A stretch of DNA of 19,809 bases from JBOFOR01 sp051659545. GTDB taxonomy: Bacteria > Bacillota > Clostridia > Peptostreptococcales > Peptostreptococcaceae. The notes under the pieces were generated by a model that saw only the letters and a list, made by a program, of their open reading frames with translations, was not told where the DNA came from and ran no database searches. Position 1 is the stretch's first letter, and each line of letters starts with the position of its first letter. This document shows positions 8,033 through 15,677 of the stretch, piece after piece. The DNA lies in assembly GCF_051659545.1 (NCBI RefSeq), contig NZ_JBOFOR010000253.1, positions 1 through 19,809 of the forward strand, given 5' to 3'. A program made the translations under genes and the position numbers.

Positions 8033-9436
8033 TTAATTTACATATTCCTTCTTTATTAGAGTTTTTAGCTCTTCGTGTGTCATAGTTTCCTTATCAAATA
8101 AATGTTTAGAAATTACATGTAAATCATTTATATTAGTCTTTAATAAGTTAAAAGTTTCTTGATAACACTTTTCTACTATATCATTAGCTTCTTTTTGAAT
8201 TCTTTCTGACATAAATGATTTAGAATTACCATCTAAAGTCATAAAACCTAAATTACTCATACCATATTCACAAACCATTTGATTTGCTATATCTGTGACT
8301 TTTTTTAGGTCATCTTTTGCACCTGTAGATTTGTGATTAAAAATCAATTCCTCAGATGCTTTGCCAGCTAACAATACTTTAACTTTTCCCATTAATTCAT
8401 CTTTAGTATAAATGTATCTATCTTCGTCAGGTAATTGTAATACATAACCTAAAGCTTGTCCCCTAGGAATAATAGAAACTTTTTGAATAGGGCATATACC
8501 AATGATATCACTAACTAGTGCATGTCCAGCTTCGTGATAAGACACTATTTTCTTTTCTTTTTCAATTAGAACTGAATTTTTAGATTCTAAACCAGCGATA
8601 ACTCTTTCAAGTGCTCTATCAAAATGAATAGAGGTAATGACTTCGCTATTATCCCTTACTGCAAAGATAGCAGCTTCATTAGCTATATTTGCAAGATGTG
8701 CACCATTAAATCCATGAGTTTTTTTAGCTAAAGTCTCTAGATTAACAGAACTATCTATTGGTTTGTTATTAGTGTGAACCTTTAATATTTCAAATCTAGT
8801 ATGATAATTTGGCGAACCTATATGAATATGTCTGTCAAATCTTCCAGGTCTAAGTAAAGCTTCATCTAATAAATCTAATCTATTTGTAGCGCCTACTATT
8901 ATTACATTGGAATCTTTATTAAAGCCATCCATTTCAACTAAGAGCTGGTTCAAAGTTTGATCTTTTTCATTATTACTTTCTAAATGTCTTTTAGCACCGA
9001 TAGCATCTATTTCATCTATAAAGATTATGCTAGGAGCTTCTTTTCTGGCTTTTTCAAACAAAGTACGAACTCTTTTAGCGCCAACACCTACATATTTTTC
9101 TACAAACTCAGAGCCTGTAACATTAAAGAAGGATGAATTTGTTTCACCAGCTACAGCAGAGGCTAATAAAGTTTTACCAGTACCAGGGGGACCATAAAAT
9201 AGAACTCCCTTAGGTATTTTTGCACCCATTTTTTGATATTTGTCTGGAGACTTCATAAAGTCTACAATCTCAAATAGTTCTTCTTTTATTTCGTCTAATC
9301 CTGCCACGTCATAAAAGGTAGTTTTTGGCTTAGTTGAATGAGCATCTTCTGGTGGATTTTCTTTTTCCATTTTAGTTTGGACAAATACTGGAACAGGTTT
9401 ATTTATTTTCTTTAAAAAATTGTCTAACATTTTCAT
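8033..9436 (-). CDS. FtsH-like AAA+ zinc metalloprotease without membrane anchor
   Basis: An ATP-driven protease of the FtsH family. Numbering is from the longest frame (ATG at 9484, 483 residues): Walker A GPPGTGKT (98-105), pore loop YVGVG (131-135), Walker B IIFIDEID (153-160), sensor GATN (198-201), arginine fingers in LLRPGRFDR (210-218), zinc site HEAGH (317-321) with third ligand Asp392. All catalytic parts are present. The two N-terminal membrane helices and the extracytoplasmic domain of typical FtsH (over 600 residues) are missing; fewer than about 55 residues precede the AAA module, and I see no clear membrane helix there. Start: no ribosome site precedes 9484. GAGGTG (9444-9449) lies just before ATGs at 9442 and 9436; the latter has 9-base spacing after GAGG and is chosen, giving 467 residues. 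It is the only minus-strand gene and sits between thrS and infC. Substrates are unknown. Confidence 0.9.
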   Translation of the reverse strand: MKMLDNFLKKINKPVPVFVQTKMEKENPPEDAHSTKPKTTFYDVAGLDEIKEELFEIVDFMKSPDKYQKMGAKIPKGVLFYGPPGTGKTLLASAVAGETNSSFFNVTGSEFVEKYVGVGAKRVRTLFEKARKEAPSIIFIDEIDAIGAKRHLESNNEKDQTLNQLLVEMDGFNKDSNVIIVGATNRLDLLDEALLRPGRFDRHIHIGSPNYHTRFEILKVHTNNKPIDSSVNLETLAKKTHGFNGAHLANIANEAAIFAVRDNSEVITSIHFDRALERVIAGLESKNSVLIEKEKKIVSYHEAGHALVSDIIGICPIQKVSIIPRGQALGYVLQLPDEDRYIYTKDELMGKVKVLLAGKASEELIFNHKSTGAKDDLKKVTDIANQMVCEYGMSNLGFMTLDGNSKSFMSERIQKEANDIVEKCYQETFNLLKTNINDLHVISKHLFDKETMTHEELKTLIKKEYVN

Positions 9437-9725
9437 AGCCATACACCTCGGATAATAAAAATATTCTTGCTTTATATTTTCCATAGTTGTTAAAAATTAT
9501 TATTTAAATTTTTCCAAAAGCATACTATGGGAAGATATTATATATTTAAGTATAACCATATGTGTATTAAATCATTACCATATTGAGGATATAGAACAAA
9601 AAAATAAATATTGAAAATTTAAAATAAAAATTAGAGAGATTGGCTAAGAATATAAACATAAAATAAGCTTAAATAGTAATTAAACATAAAAAAAGACAAA
9701 TTAATAAAAAAACATAAAAAAATAG

Positions 9726-9754
9726 TTGCAATAATAATTAAAAGATGATATATT
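9726..9754 (+). promoter_or_regulatory. Probable promoter of the infC-rpmI-rplT operon
   Basis: TTGCAA (9726-9731), a 17-base spacer and TATATT (9749-9754). It is preceded by a long A-rich tract (about 9600-9725) that could act as an UP element. From 9485 to 9725 I see no gene; this stretch must also hold the promoter of the divergent protease gene, which I could not pinpoint. Confidence 0.6.
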
Positions 9755-9777
9755 ATATGGAGTAACTAATGAAAAAA

Positions 9778-9913
9778 CAAAGAAGAAGCCCGCTTCTCAC
9801 CTTACGACGAAAGTTGTTAGTGTAAATAAGTTAAAATTCTTATGTTTAGTAAGAATTATTTAGATGTGTTAACTTATGAAGCGGATGATTAAAGTCATTC
9901 GTTTTTTATTTTA
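9778..9913 (+). ncRNA. L20-type leader of infC operon (attenuator)
   Basis: This structured leader matches in position and form the leader by which ribosomal protein L20 represses infC-rpmI-rplT in Bacillus subtilis. Visible pairings: ATAAGTTAA (9826-9834) with TTAACTTAT (9869-9877), enclosing AATTCTTA/TAAGAATT (9835-9842 with 9850-9857); a terminator at 9882-9901; and a long-range pairing of CCGCTTC (9790-9796) with GAAGCGG (9878-9884). The last shares bases with the terminator arm and would therefore act as antiterminator. L20 binding is known for the family and inferred here. Confidence 0.85.
9882..9913 (+). terminator. Attenuator terminator in the infC leader
   Basis: CGGATGA (9882-9888) pairs with TCATTCG (9895-9901), closing a 6-base loop, followed by TTTTTTATTTT (9902-9912). 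It ends about 12 bases before the infC ribosome binding site. Confidence 0.85.
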
Positions 9914-9924
9914 TATAAAAATTT

Positions 9925-9941
9925 GGAGGTGTCCTACCATT
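9925..9941 (+). promoter_or_regulatory. Ribosome binding site and AUU start codon of infC
   Basis: GGAGGT (9925-9930) is followed after 8 bases by ATT (9939-9941), then codons for SKELAINEKIR, the usual IF3 N-terminus. No ATG, GTG or TTG stands at this place. AUU at infC is the known target of IF3 self-repression, because IF3 rejects non-canonical start codons. Confidence 0.9.
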
Positions 9942-10448
9942 AGCAAAGAATTAGCAATCAATGAAAAAATAAGAGATAAAGAGATAAGAGTTATCTCAGA
10001 AAAAGGTGAGCAACTTGGAATATTACCAACAAAAGAAGCTCAAGAAATGGCTAATAGCAAAAACATAGATTTAGTAATGATATCACCTAATGCTCAACCA
10101 CCAGTGTGCAAAATAATGGATTATGGGAAGTACAAGTATGAGCAAGCTAGAAAAGAAAAAGAATCTAAGAAAAAACAAAAAATTGTAAGTATAAAAGAAG
10201 TTAGATTAAGACCAGGTATAGAAGAAAATGACTTAAACACTAAGGCTAATAACGCTATAAAGTTCCTTAAAAAAGGAGACAAAGTTAAAGTGGAACTTAG
10301 ATTCAGAGGTAGAGAACTAGGCCACAAAGACCTTGGTAAAGTAGTTATGCTTAAGTTTATAGATATAGTAAAAGAGTTTGGAGAACCAACTAAAGCCCCA
10401 GCTTTTGAGGGTAATAATATGGTTGTAATGATAGATCCAAAAAAATAG
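9939..10448 (+). CDS. infC: Translation initiation factor IF-3 (AUU start)
   Basis: A 169-residue protein that binds the 30S subunit, prevents premature 50S joining and proofreads the start codon and initiator tRNA. It has an N-domain (about 1-75, with NEKIRDKEIRVI and PPVCKIMDYGKYKYE), a lysine-rich linker, and a C-domain (about 83-169, with EVRLRPGIEENDLNTK and FRGRELGHKDLG). I start it at ATT 9939; an upstream in-frame ATG at 9876 would add 21 residues encoded by the attenuator hairpin and lacks a ribosome site. First gene of an operon with rpmI 27 bases downstream. Likely regulated twice: by leader attenuation through L20, and by IF3 itself through AUU. Confidence 0.97.
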   Translation: MSKELAINEKIRDKEIRVISEKGEQLGILPTKEAQEMANSKNIDLVMISPNAQPPVCKIMDYGKYKYEQARKEKESKKKQKIVSIKEVRLRPGIEENDLNTKANNAIKFLKKGDKVKVELRFRGRELGHKDLGKVVMLKFIDIVKEFGEPTKAPAFEGNNMVVMIDPKK

Positions 10449-10475
10449 ATGATTAACTGAGAGGAGGAACTTAAC

Positions 10476-10670
10476 ATGCCTAAAATGAAAACTCATAGAG
10501 GTGCTGCTAAAAGATTCAAGAAGACTGGAACTGGAAAGTTAAAGAGAGCTAAGGCTTTCAGAAGACATATATTAACTAAGAAAGCTGCTAAAACAAAAAT
10601 GCAATTAAGAAAGTCTGGAATAGTAAGTGCAGGAGATGCTAGAAGAATAGCACAATTATTACCATACTAA
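10476..10670 (+). CDS. rpmI: 50S ribosomal protein L35 (bL35)
   Basis: A 64-residue, very basic ribosomal protein of full family length. It begins MPKMKTHRGAAKRFKKTGTGKLKR and contains the RRHILTKK segment, both diagnostic. It sits between infC and rplT as in nearly all Firmicutes. GAGGAGGAAC precedes the ATG, a strong ribosome site for a highly expressed gene. Confidence 0.98.
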   Translation: MPKMKTHRGAAKRFKKTGTGKLKRAKAFRRHILTKKAAKTKMQLRKSGIVSAGDARRIAQLLPY

Positions 10671-10730
10671 GAATCAGACTAAAATTAGATAAATAAACAA
10701 TAAAAGAGGAAAACAAAGGAGGTCACGACG

Positions 10731-11087
10731 ATGGCAAGAGTTAAAAAAGCTATGAACGCTCGTAAGAAACATAAAAAAGTATTAAAACTTGCAAAAGGAT
10801 TTATAGGAGCTAGAAGCAAATTATATAGACCGGCAAATACATTCGTAATGAAGGCTTTAAAGAATGCATATATAGGAAGAAAGTTAAAGAAGAGAGACTT
10901 CAGAAAACTTTGGATACAAAGAATAAATGCAGGAACTAGAGCTAATGGATTATCATACTCAAGATTCATGAACGGATTAAAATTAGCAGGTGTTGAAGTA
11001 AACAGAAAAATGTTAGCTGAAATGGCTATACATGATGCTGAAGGTTTTGCTAAATTAGTAGAAGTTGCTAAATCTAAATTAGCTTAA
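10731..11087 (+). CDS. rplT: 50S ribosomal protein L20 (bL20)
   Basis: A 118-residue basic protein needed early in 50S assembly; full family length. The sequence MARVKKAMNARKKHKKVLK, then GARSKLYRPAN and RINAGTRANGLSYSRFM are family hallmarks. AAGGAGGT precedes the ATG. It lies 60 bases after rpmI and is followed by the operon terminator. In Bacillus L20 feeds back on the operon leader, and the matching leader is present upstream of infC. Confidence 0.98.
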   Translation: MARVKKAMNARKKHKKVLKLAKGFIGARSKLYRPANTFVMKALKNAYIGRKLKKRDFRKLWIQRINAGTRANGLSYSRFMNGLKLAGVEVNRKMLAEMAIHDAEGFAKLVEVAKSKLA

Positions 11088-11117
11088 TAATATAAGAAAT
11101 AATATTTTATTATAGAT

Positions 11118-11149
11118 AAAGTCTTTGAATTTTAATTCAAAGACTTTTT
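11118..11149 (+). terminator. Rho-independent terminator of the infC-rpmI-rplT operon
   Basis: AAAGTCTTTGAAT (11118-11130) pairs with ATTCAAAGACTTT (11135-11147), followed by TTT and further A/T. It starts 30 bases after the rplT stop. Between here and the next promoter at 11296 I see only AT-rich sequence. Confidence 0.9.
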
Positions 11150-11295
11150 ATTATACCCATTATAAAATTAAAAGCACTTTTATACTAATGAGTAGTATTA
11201 GAATAAAAAATAATATAATAATAGAGTATGGGTAAAATTATAAATTAAAGTAGTATTATACTAAGTAACAGTAATAAAATAAACTATTTAGAACG

Positions 11296-11324
11296 TTGTT
11301 TTTAAATATATTTTAGAATATAAT
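11296..11324 (+). promoter_or_regulatory. Probable sigma-A promoter of ktrB-ktrA
   Basis: TTGTTT (11296-11301), a 17-base spacer and a perfect TATAAT (11319-11324). The start codon of ktrB follows about 60 bases later. There is no room for a c-di-AMP riboswitch in this short leader. Confidence 0.7.
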
Positions 11325-11386
11325 AAAGTGATACTTAGAAATAGACAAAGAGTATGTATTGACCTAGAAAGGAGGGTTATTTTGGG

Positions 11387-12763
11387 ATGCGAGAAATTGG
11401 CAGAAAAATTTCCATGGTTATAAACAAAATGCAGCCTACTCAGATAATGGTGATAGGATTTGCTATGGTCATTTTAATGGGAAGTATTTTATTGAATCTA
11501 CCTATAGCCACACAAAGTGGAGAACAAATAGGATTTTTAGATGCGATGTTTACATCCACATCGGCGGTATGTGTTACTGGATTAGTTGCTGTAGATACAG
11601 CTACATATTGGAGTATCTTCGGGCAAGTTGTTATAATAACTTTAATACAAATTGGTGGATTAGGGTTTATGACAATAACGACTTTGTTTGCACTTATAGC
11701 TAAGAAAAAGATAAGATTAAGAGAAAGATTATTAATACAAGAATCTTTAAATCAAGTAGATTTATCAGGACTAGTAAAGTTAACAAGGTATGTACTTCTT
11801 ACAACGTTGATTATAGAAGGAATAGGAGCGATACTTTTATCGACGGTGTTTATTCCTCAATTTGGCCTAGGAAGAGGTATTTGGTACAGTGTATTCCATG
11901 CTATATCAGCATTTTGCAATGCAGGATTTGATTTAATGGGATCGGTAAGTGGACCATTTTCATCTTTAACATCATATGTAAACAGTTTTACAGTTACTAT
12001 TACTATTTCATTGCTAATAATATTGGGTGGATTAGGATTCCCAGTAATACTTGATGTTATTAAGCAAAAAAAATATTCTAAATTAAACCTACATTCAAAA
12101 GTAGTATTAATGACAACTGCTATTCTAATAATAGTAGGAATGATATTTATACTTTTAGTAGAATCAAAAAATCCAGAAACTTTAGGTAAACTTGGTATAG
12201 GAGGCAAATTATTAGCATCTTTATTCCAATCAGTTACAACTAGAACCGCTGGATTTAATACAATAGATTTAACAATAATGCATCAAAGTAGTATTTTTGT
12301 AATGATAATTTTAATGTTTATAGGAGCCTCGCCAGCATCAACTGGAGGAGGTATAAAAACAACTACCTTAGCTACTTTAATACTTACAGTAAAAGCATTT
12401 ATATTAGGAAAACAAGATATAGAAATTTATAAAAGAAGAATTGACCCATTGACGATAAGAAAGTCTTTAGGTATATTTTTCATGGGTGTAGCGGTAGTAG
12501 TATTTGGGACATTAATAATATCTCTAACAGATAGTGATTTCACTTTAGTTGAAGCTGGGTATGAGGTAGTATCAGCATTTGCCACAGTAGGTTGTACTAT
12601 AGGAGGTAGCCCGAATCTAAGTAGCTTAGGTAAAGTATTTATAATGTTATTTATGTTTATGGGAAGAGTAGGTTCTCTAACTATATTTATGGCAATTGCA
12701 TCTAGAGGAATTAAAAAGAATCCTCCGATTAGATATCCAGAAGGTAAAATAATAGTTGGATAA
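11387..12763 (+). CDS. ktrB: Potassium uptake transporter, membrane subunit (KtrB/TrkH family)
   Basis: A 458-residue membrane protein that forms the ion pathway of a Ktr/Trk potassium transporter. Four pore-loop repeats can be seen: AVCVTGL (60-66), FCNAGF (176-181), TTRTAGF (284-290) and FATVGCTIGG (398-407). The central GASPASTGGGIKTTT (313-327) marks the intramembrane gating loop after the third pore. The C-terminal YPEGKIIVG is typical of the KtrB branch. GGAGG at 11371-11375 lies 11 bases before the ATG. The regulatory subunit gene follows 26 bases downstream. Ion selectivity (mainly potassium, possibly sodium-dependent) is inferred from the family. Confidence 0.94.
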   Translation: MREIGRKISMVINKMQPTQIMVIGFAMVILMGSILLNLPIATQSGEQIGFLDAMFTSTSAVCVTGLVAVDTATYWSIFGQVVIITLIQIGGLGFMTITTLFALIAKKKIRLRERLLIQESLNQVDLSGLVKLTRYVLLTTLIIEGIGAILLSTVFIPQFGLGRGIWYSVFHAISAFCNAGFDLMGSVSGPFSSLTSYVNSFTVTITISLLIILGGLGFPVILDVIKQKKYSKLNLHSKVVLMTTAILIIVGMIFILLVESKNPETLGKLGIGGKLLASLFQSVTTRTAGFNTIDLTIMHQSSIFVMIILMFIGASPASTGGGIKTTTLATLILTVKAFILGKQDIEIYKRRIDPLTIRKSLGIFFMGVAVVVFGTLIISLTDSDFTLVEAGYEVVSAFATVGCTIGGSPNLSSLGKVFIMLFMFMGRVGSLTIFMAIASRGIKKNPPIRYPEGKIIVG

Positions 12764-12789
12764 AATTAATAATTATAGAAGGAGCACAT

Positions 12790-13479
12790 ATGGAAAGGAA
12801 GAAGATTATGAAGCAATATATAGTAATAGGATGTGGAAGATTTGGAGCTTCAGTGGCTACCACGATGCATCTATTAGGTCATCAAGTAATGGCAATAGAT
12901 AAAAGTGAAGAGATAGTTCAAAATATAGCAGACAAAGTTACTCATGCAGCCATAGTTGATGTTACAGATGAACAATCATTAAGATCATTAGGATTAGGAA
13001 ATTTTGATGTAGCAATAATATCAATAGGATCAGATATAAGAGCATCTATAATGGCAACTCTTATAGCTAAGGAAATGGGAGTATCTCAAATAGTATGTAA
13101 AGCTAAAGACGAGTTACAAGCAAAAGTTCTTTATAAAATAGGGGCAGACAGAGTAGTATTCCCTGAAAGAGATATGGGAGTTAGAGTTGCTCATAATTTA
13201 GTTTCAGATAATATACTTGACCATATAGAATTAGATCCAGAATATTCAATAGTAGAAATTGTGACACCTAGTAATTGGATAGGTAGGACACTAGTAGAGT
13301 TAGAATTGAGAGCTAGATATGAAATAACTGTACTTGCTATAAAAACTGGAAAAATTATAAATGTTACTCCAGCTCCAGATGAAGAACTTAAACCAGGTAG
13401 TATTTTAGTAGTAATTGGACAAAATGCTAGTATAAGTAATATTACATCAGAAAATAATGATTCAAATAGGAGAAAATAG
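12790..13479 (+). CDS. ktrA: Potassium uptake regulatory subunit (KtrA/TrkA, RCK domains)
   Basis: A 229-residue cytoplasmic protein whose rings gate KtrB. The RCK_N Rossmann fold starts at QYIVIGCGRFG, with the nucleotide-binding GCGRFG at residues 14-19 and an acidic residue in MAIDKSEE after the second strand. An RCK_C domain (about 140-220, SIVEIVTPSNWIGRTLVELELRARY to PGSILVVIGQ) follows; in Firmicutes this domain often binds c-di-AMP, which is inferred here. Start: ATG 12790 has GGAG 5 bases upstream; the ATG at 12808 (giving MKQYIVIGCG, the commonest N-terminus) has AGGA 8 bases upstream, so either may be used. The gene is coupled to ktrB and overlaps the ribosome site of the next gene. 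Confidence 0.94.
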   Translation: MERKKIMKQYIVIGCGRFGASVATTMHLLGHQVMAIDKSEEIVQNIADKVTHAAIVDVTDEQSLRSLGLGNFDVAIISIGSDIRASIMATLIAKEMGVSQIVCKAKDELQAKVLYKIGADRVVFPERDMGVRVAHNLVSDNILDHIELDPEYSIVEIVTPSNWIGRTLVELELRARYEITVLAIKTGKIINVTPAPDEELKPGSILVVIGQNASISNITSENNDSNRRK

Positions 13480-13481
13480 CT

Positions 13482-14279
13482 ATGGCTATAATGATAACAT
13501 CTAAAGATAATGAGAAAATTAAATACACAAAATCATTATTAAAAACAAAAAATAGGAATAAAGAGTCAAAATTTATAATAGAAGGATACAGAATTTTAAC
13601 GCTGGCAATAGAATGTAGTTCAAAATTAGAATATGTATTTATAAATGAGGACTTTGAAAATAAAGAGGAACATGTTGATTTTGTAAACATCTTAAAAAAT
13701 AAAAATATAAAAGTATATAAAACTACGAATAAAATATTTAATGAGTTAATAGATACAGAAGCTACTCAAGGTATCTTAGGAGTGGTTGAATTTAAACCAA
13801 GAAGTTTAGATGAAAATTTAAGTGAGAAGCATAGCTTTGTATTAATATTAGATAGAATACAAGACCCAGGAAACATGGGCACTATAATAAGAACCGCAGA
13901 TGCAGCAGGAGTAGATGCTATAATTGCATTAAAGGGATGTGTTGATATATATAATCCTAAAGTTATTAGATCTACAATGGGTTCTATATTTGATATGAAT
14001 ATAATTCATGCTACTCAAGAAGAAGCAGTAAGATTGCTTAAATTAAAAAACTTTGATATAGTATCGAGCTATTTGGATACAAATAATTTTTACAATACAG
14101 TAGAATACAATTACAAGACAGCCTTAGTTATAGGAAATGAAGCTAATGGAATAAATGATGAATTAGTATCAAAATCAGATGTATTGGTTAAAATACCTAT
14201 ATATGGCAATGCTGAATCATTAAATGCAGCAGTAAGTTCTGCTATACTAATGTATGAAATAAAAAAATACTTAGTATAA
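13482..14279 (+). CDS. SpoU-family RNA 2'-O-ribose methyltransferase (YsgA-like)
   Basis: A 265-residue SAM-dependent methylase of the SpoU/TrmH (SPOUT) class. An N-terminal substrate-binding domain (about 1-105) contains NRNKESKFIIEGYRIL. The three SpoU motifs follow: DPGNMGTIIRTADAAG (128-143, with catalytic Arg137), VIGNEANGI (216-224), and IPIYGNAESLNAAVSSAI (238-255), which form the trefoil knot that holds SAM. The target is probably a ribosomal RNA nucleotide, but the sequence does not say which. A gene of this type precedes pheS in Bacillus (ysgA). It starts 2 bases after the ktrA stop, with its AGGAG (13468-13472) inside ktrA, so it is probably co-transcribed with ktrBA. Confidence 0.9.
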   Translation: MAIMITSKDNEKIKYTKSLLKTKNRNKESKFIIEGYRILTLAIECSSKLEYVFINEDFENKEEHVDFVNILKNKNIKVYKTTNKIFNELIDTEATQGILGVVEFKPRSLDENLSEKHSFVLILDRIQDPGNMGTIIRTADAAGVDAIIALKGCVDIYNPKVIRSTMGSIFDMNIIHATQEEAVRLLKLKNFDIVSSYLDTNNFYNTVEYNYKTALVIGNEANGINDELVSKSDVLVKIPIYGNAESLNAAVSSAILMYEIKKYLV

Positions 14280-14283
14280 TATA

Positions 14284-14313
14284 TTGTAAATATTAAGACT
14301 AATGTGATATAAT
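14284..14313 (+). promoter_or_regulatory. Probable sigma-A promoter of pheS-pheT
   Basis: TTGTAA (14284-14289), an 18-base spacer and a perfect TATAAT (14308-14313), located just after the methylase stop codon. Transcription would begin near 14320, a few bases before T-box stem I. Confidence 0.75.
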
Positions 14314-14333
14314 ATTGTATCGAATTATATAAA

Positions 14334-14581
14334 AATACAGTGAAAGAGAAAAGTATTTTGATTTAACTTAGTTCAGAGATAAGTACATAGGCTGAGAGTA
14401 CTTTCTAAGAATTCAAAAGAAGTTCCCTCTGGAGTATTAAAGCTGAAATTATAGTAGGCTTTAACGTCAAAACGCGTTAAGTTTATTTGAGGTGGTTTAA
14501 TAGTTTATAATTATTAGACTACTAGGGTGGTACCGCGAAATAATAGCCTTTCGTCCCTAGATAGGGATGAAGGGTTTTTTT
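14334..14581 (+). ncRNA. T-box leader of pheS-pheT, specifier UUC (phenylalanine)
   Basis: The leader senses uncharged tRNA-Phe. AATAC (14334-14338) pairs with GTATT (14434-14438) at the base, with AGTGA opposite GGA as a kink-turn. AGAG (14345-14348) pairs with CTCT (14427-14430), and TTTTGA (14356-14361) with TCAAAA (14413-14418). This leaves AAAAGTA opposite GAAGTTCC (14419-14426), with specifier TTC at 14423-14425. GGCTG of the distal loop is at 14390-14394. The canonical T-box AGGGTGGTACCGCG is at 14524-14537, followed by the terminator. The leader fills almost the whole gap between methylase and pheS. Confidence 0.96.
14547..14581 (+). terminator. T-box attenuator terminator of pheS
   Basis: CCTTTCGTCCCT (14547-14558) pairs with AGGGATGAAGGG (14563-14574), followed by seven T residues to 14581. 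The CGTCCC part of the left arm is the alternative partner of the T-box element. Confidence 0.93.
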
Positions 14582-14642
14582 ACGTACACAGAAACGTTAT
14601 TAACTATAAAATAGTAGATAAATTATTGAAAGGGTGATAATA

Positions 14643-15662
14643 GTGCAAGAAAAATTGCTTAATTTAAAAGAAGCTGCTTTAAACGAAATTAAAGATATGT
14701 CGACTATAGAAGCTGTAGAAAGCCTAAGAGTTAAGTATTTAGGTAAAAAAGGTGAAATAACTTCAATACTTAAAGAAATGGGTAAACTATCAGCTGAGGA
14801 AAGACCAGTAATGGGTAAAGTTGCTAATGAAGTTAGAGAAGCATTAGAAGGAAGCATAAATTCTAAAAAAGAAGAATTAAAATTAATAGAAAAACAAAGA
14901 AAATTAGCTGAAGAAGTAATAGATGTTACTATGCCAGCTAAACAATTTACAGTAGGTAAAAAACATCCGATAAGTCAAATAATAGATGAAGTAACTGATA
15001 TATTTGTAGGAATGGGATTCTCAATAGCAGAAGGTCCAGAAGTTGAAACTATAGAAAATAACTTTGATGCATTAAATGCACCAAAAGACCATCCATCAAG
15101 AGATATGAGTGATACATTCTACATAAATGATGATTTATTACTTAGAACTCAAACTTCTCCAGTTCAAGTTAGAACTATGAAGAAAGAAGAATTACCAATA
15201 AAAGTAATAGCTCCAGGAAGATGTTTCAGATTTGATTCACCAGATGCTACACATTCACCAATGTTCCATCAAATAGAAGGGCTTGTAGTAGGAACTAATG
15301 TTACTATGGCGGAGTTAAAAGGAACACTAGATATGTTCGTTAAGAAATTATTTGGAGAGCATACAAAAACTAAATTTAGACCACATAACTTCCCATTCAC
15401 AGAACCAAGTGCAGAAGTAGACGTTACTTGCTTTAAGTGTCAAGGTGAAGGTTGCCAAATGTGCAAAGGCGAAGGTTGGATAGAAATATTAGGAGCAGGT
15501 ATGGTACATCCAAATGTACTTAGAAACTGTGGAATAGACCCAGAAAAATATAGCGGATTTGCATTTGGTATGGGTGTAGATAGAATTACAATGCTTAAGT
15601 ATGAAATAGATGATATAAGATTATTATTCGAAAATGATATGAGATTTTTAAATCAATTTTAA
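14643..15662 (+). CDS. pheS: Phenylalanine--tRNA ligase alpha subunit
   Basis: The 339-residue catalytic subunit of the alpha2-beta2 enzyme. An N-terminal helical coiled-coil arm (about 1-90) binds tRNA. The class II core follows with FVGMGFSIAEGPEVE, motif 2 around FRFDSPDATHSPMFHQIEG, and motif 3 GFAFGMGVDRITMLKY. A CxxC-x4-CxxC cluster (about 263-274) resembles a zinc knuckle, as found in many Firmicute PheS proteins. Start: I chose GTG 14643, which sits 5 bases after AAGGGTGA; an in-frame GTG at 14634 lies inside that ribosome site and so cannot be used with it. Controlled by the phenylalanine T-box and transcribed with pheT 15 bases downstream. Confidence 0.97.
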   Translation: MQEKLLNLKEAALNEIKDMSTIEAVESLRVKYLGKKGEITSILKEMGKLSAEERPVMGKVANEVREALEGSINSKKEELKLIEKQRKLAEEVIDVTMPAKQFTVGKKHPISQIIDEVTDIFVGMGFSIAEGPEVETIENNFDALNAPKDHPSRDMSDTFYINDDLLLRTQTSPVQVRTMKKEELPIKVIAPGRCFRFDSPDATHSPMFHQIEGLVVGTNVTMAELKGTLDMFVKKLFGEHTKTKFRPHNFPFTEPSAEVDVTCFKCQGEGCQMCKGEGWIEILGAGMVHPNVLRNCGIDPEKYSGFAFGMGVDRITMLKYEIDDIRLLFENDMRFLNQF

Positions 15663-15677
15663 TTAGGAGGGATTTAA

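Noticed and set aside
9876..9938. In-frame ATG at 9876 that would lengthen IF3 by 21 residues
   Set aside because: It lies in the attenuator hairpin, has no ribosome site, and the added residues do not look like IF3. GGAGGT plus ATT 9939 fits the family start.
11150..11386. Possible c-di-AMP (ydaO-type) riboswitch ahead of ktrB
   Set aside because: The leader after the promoter is only about 60 bases and lacks the GC-rich conserved blocks of that riboswitch.
14634..14642. In-frame GTG at 14634 as pheS start
   Set aside because: This GTG is part of the AAGGGTGA ribosome site for the GTG at 14643.
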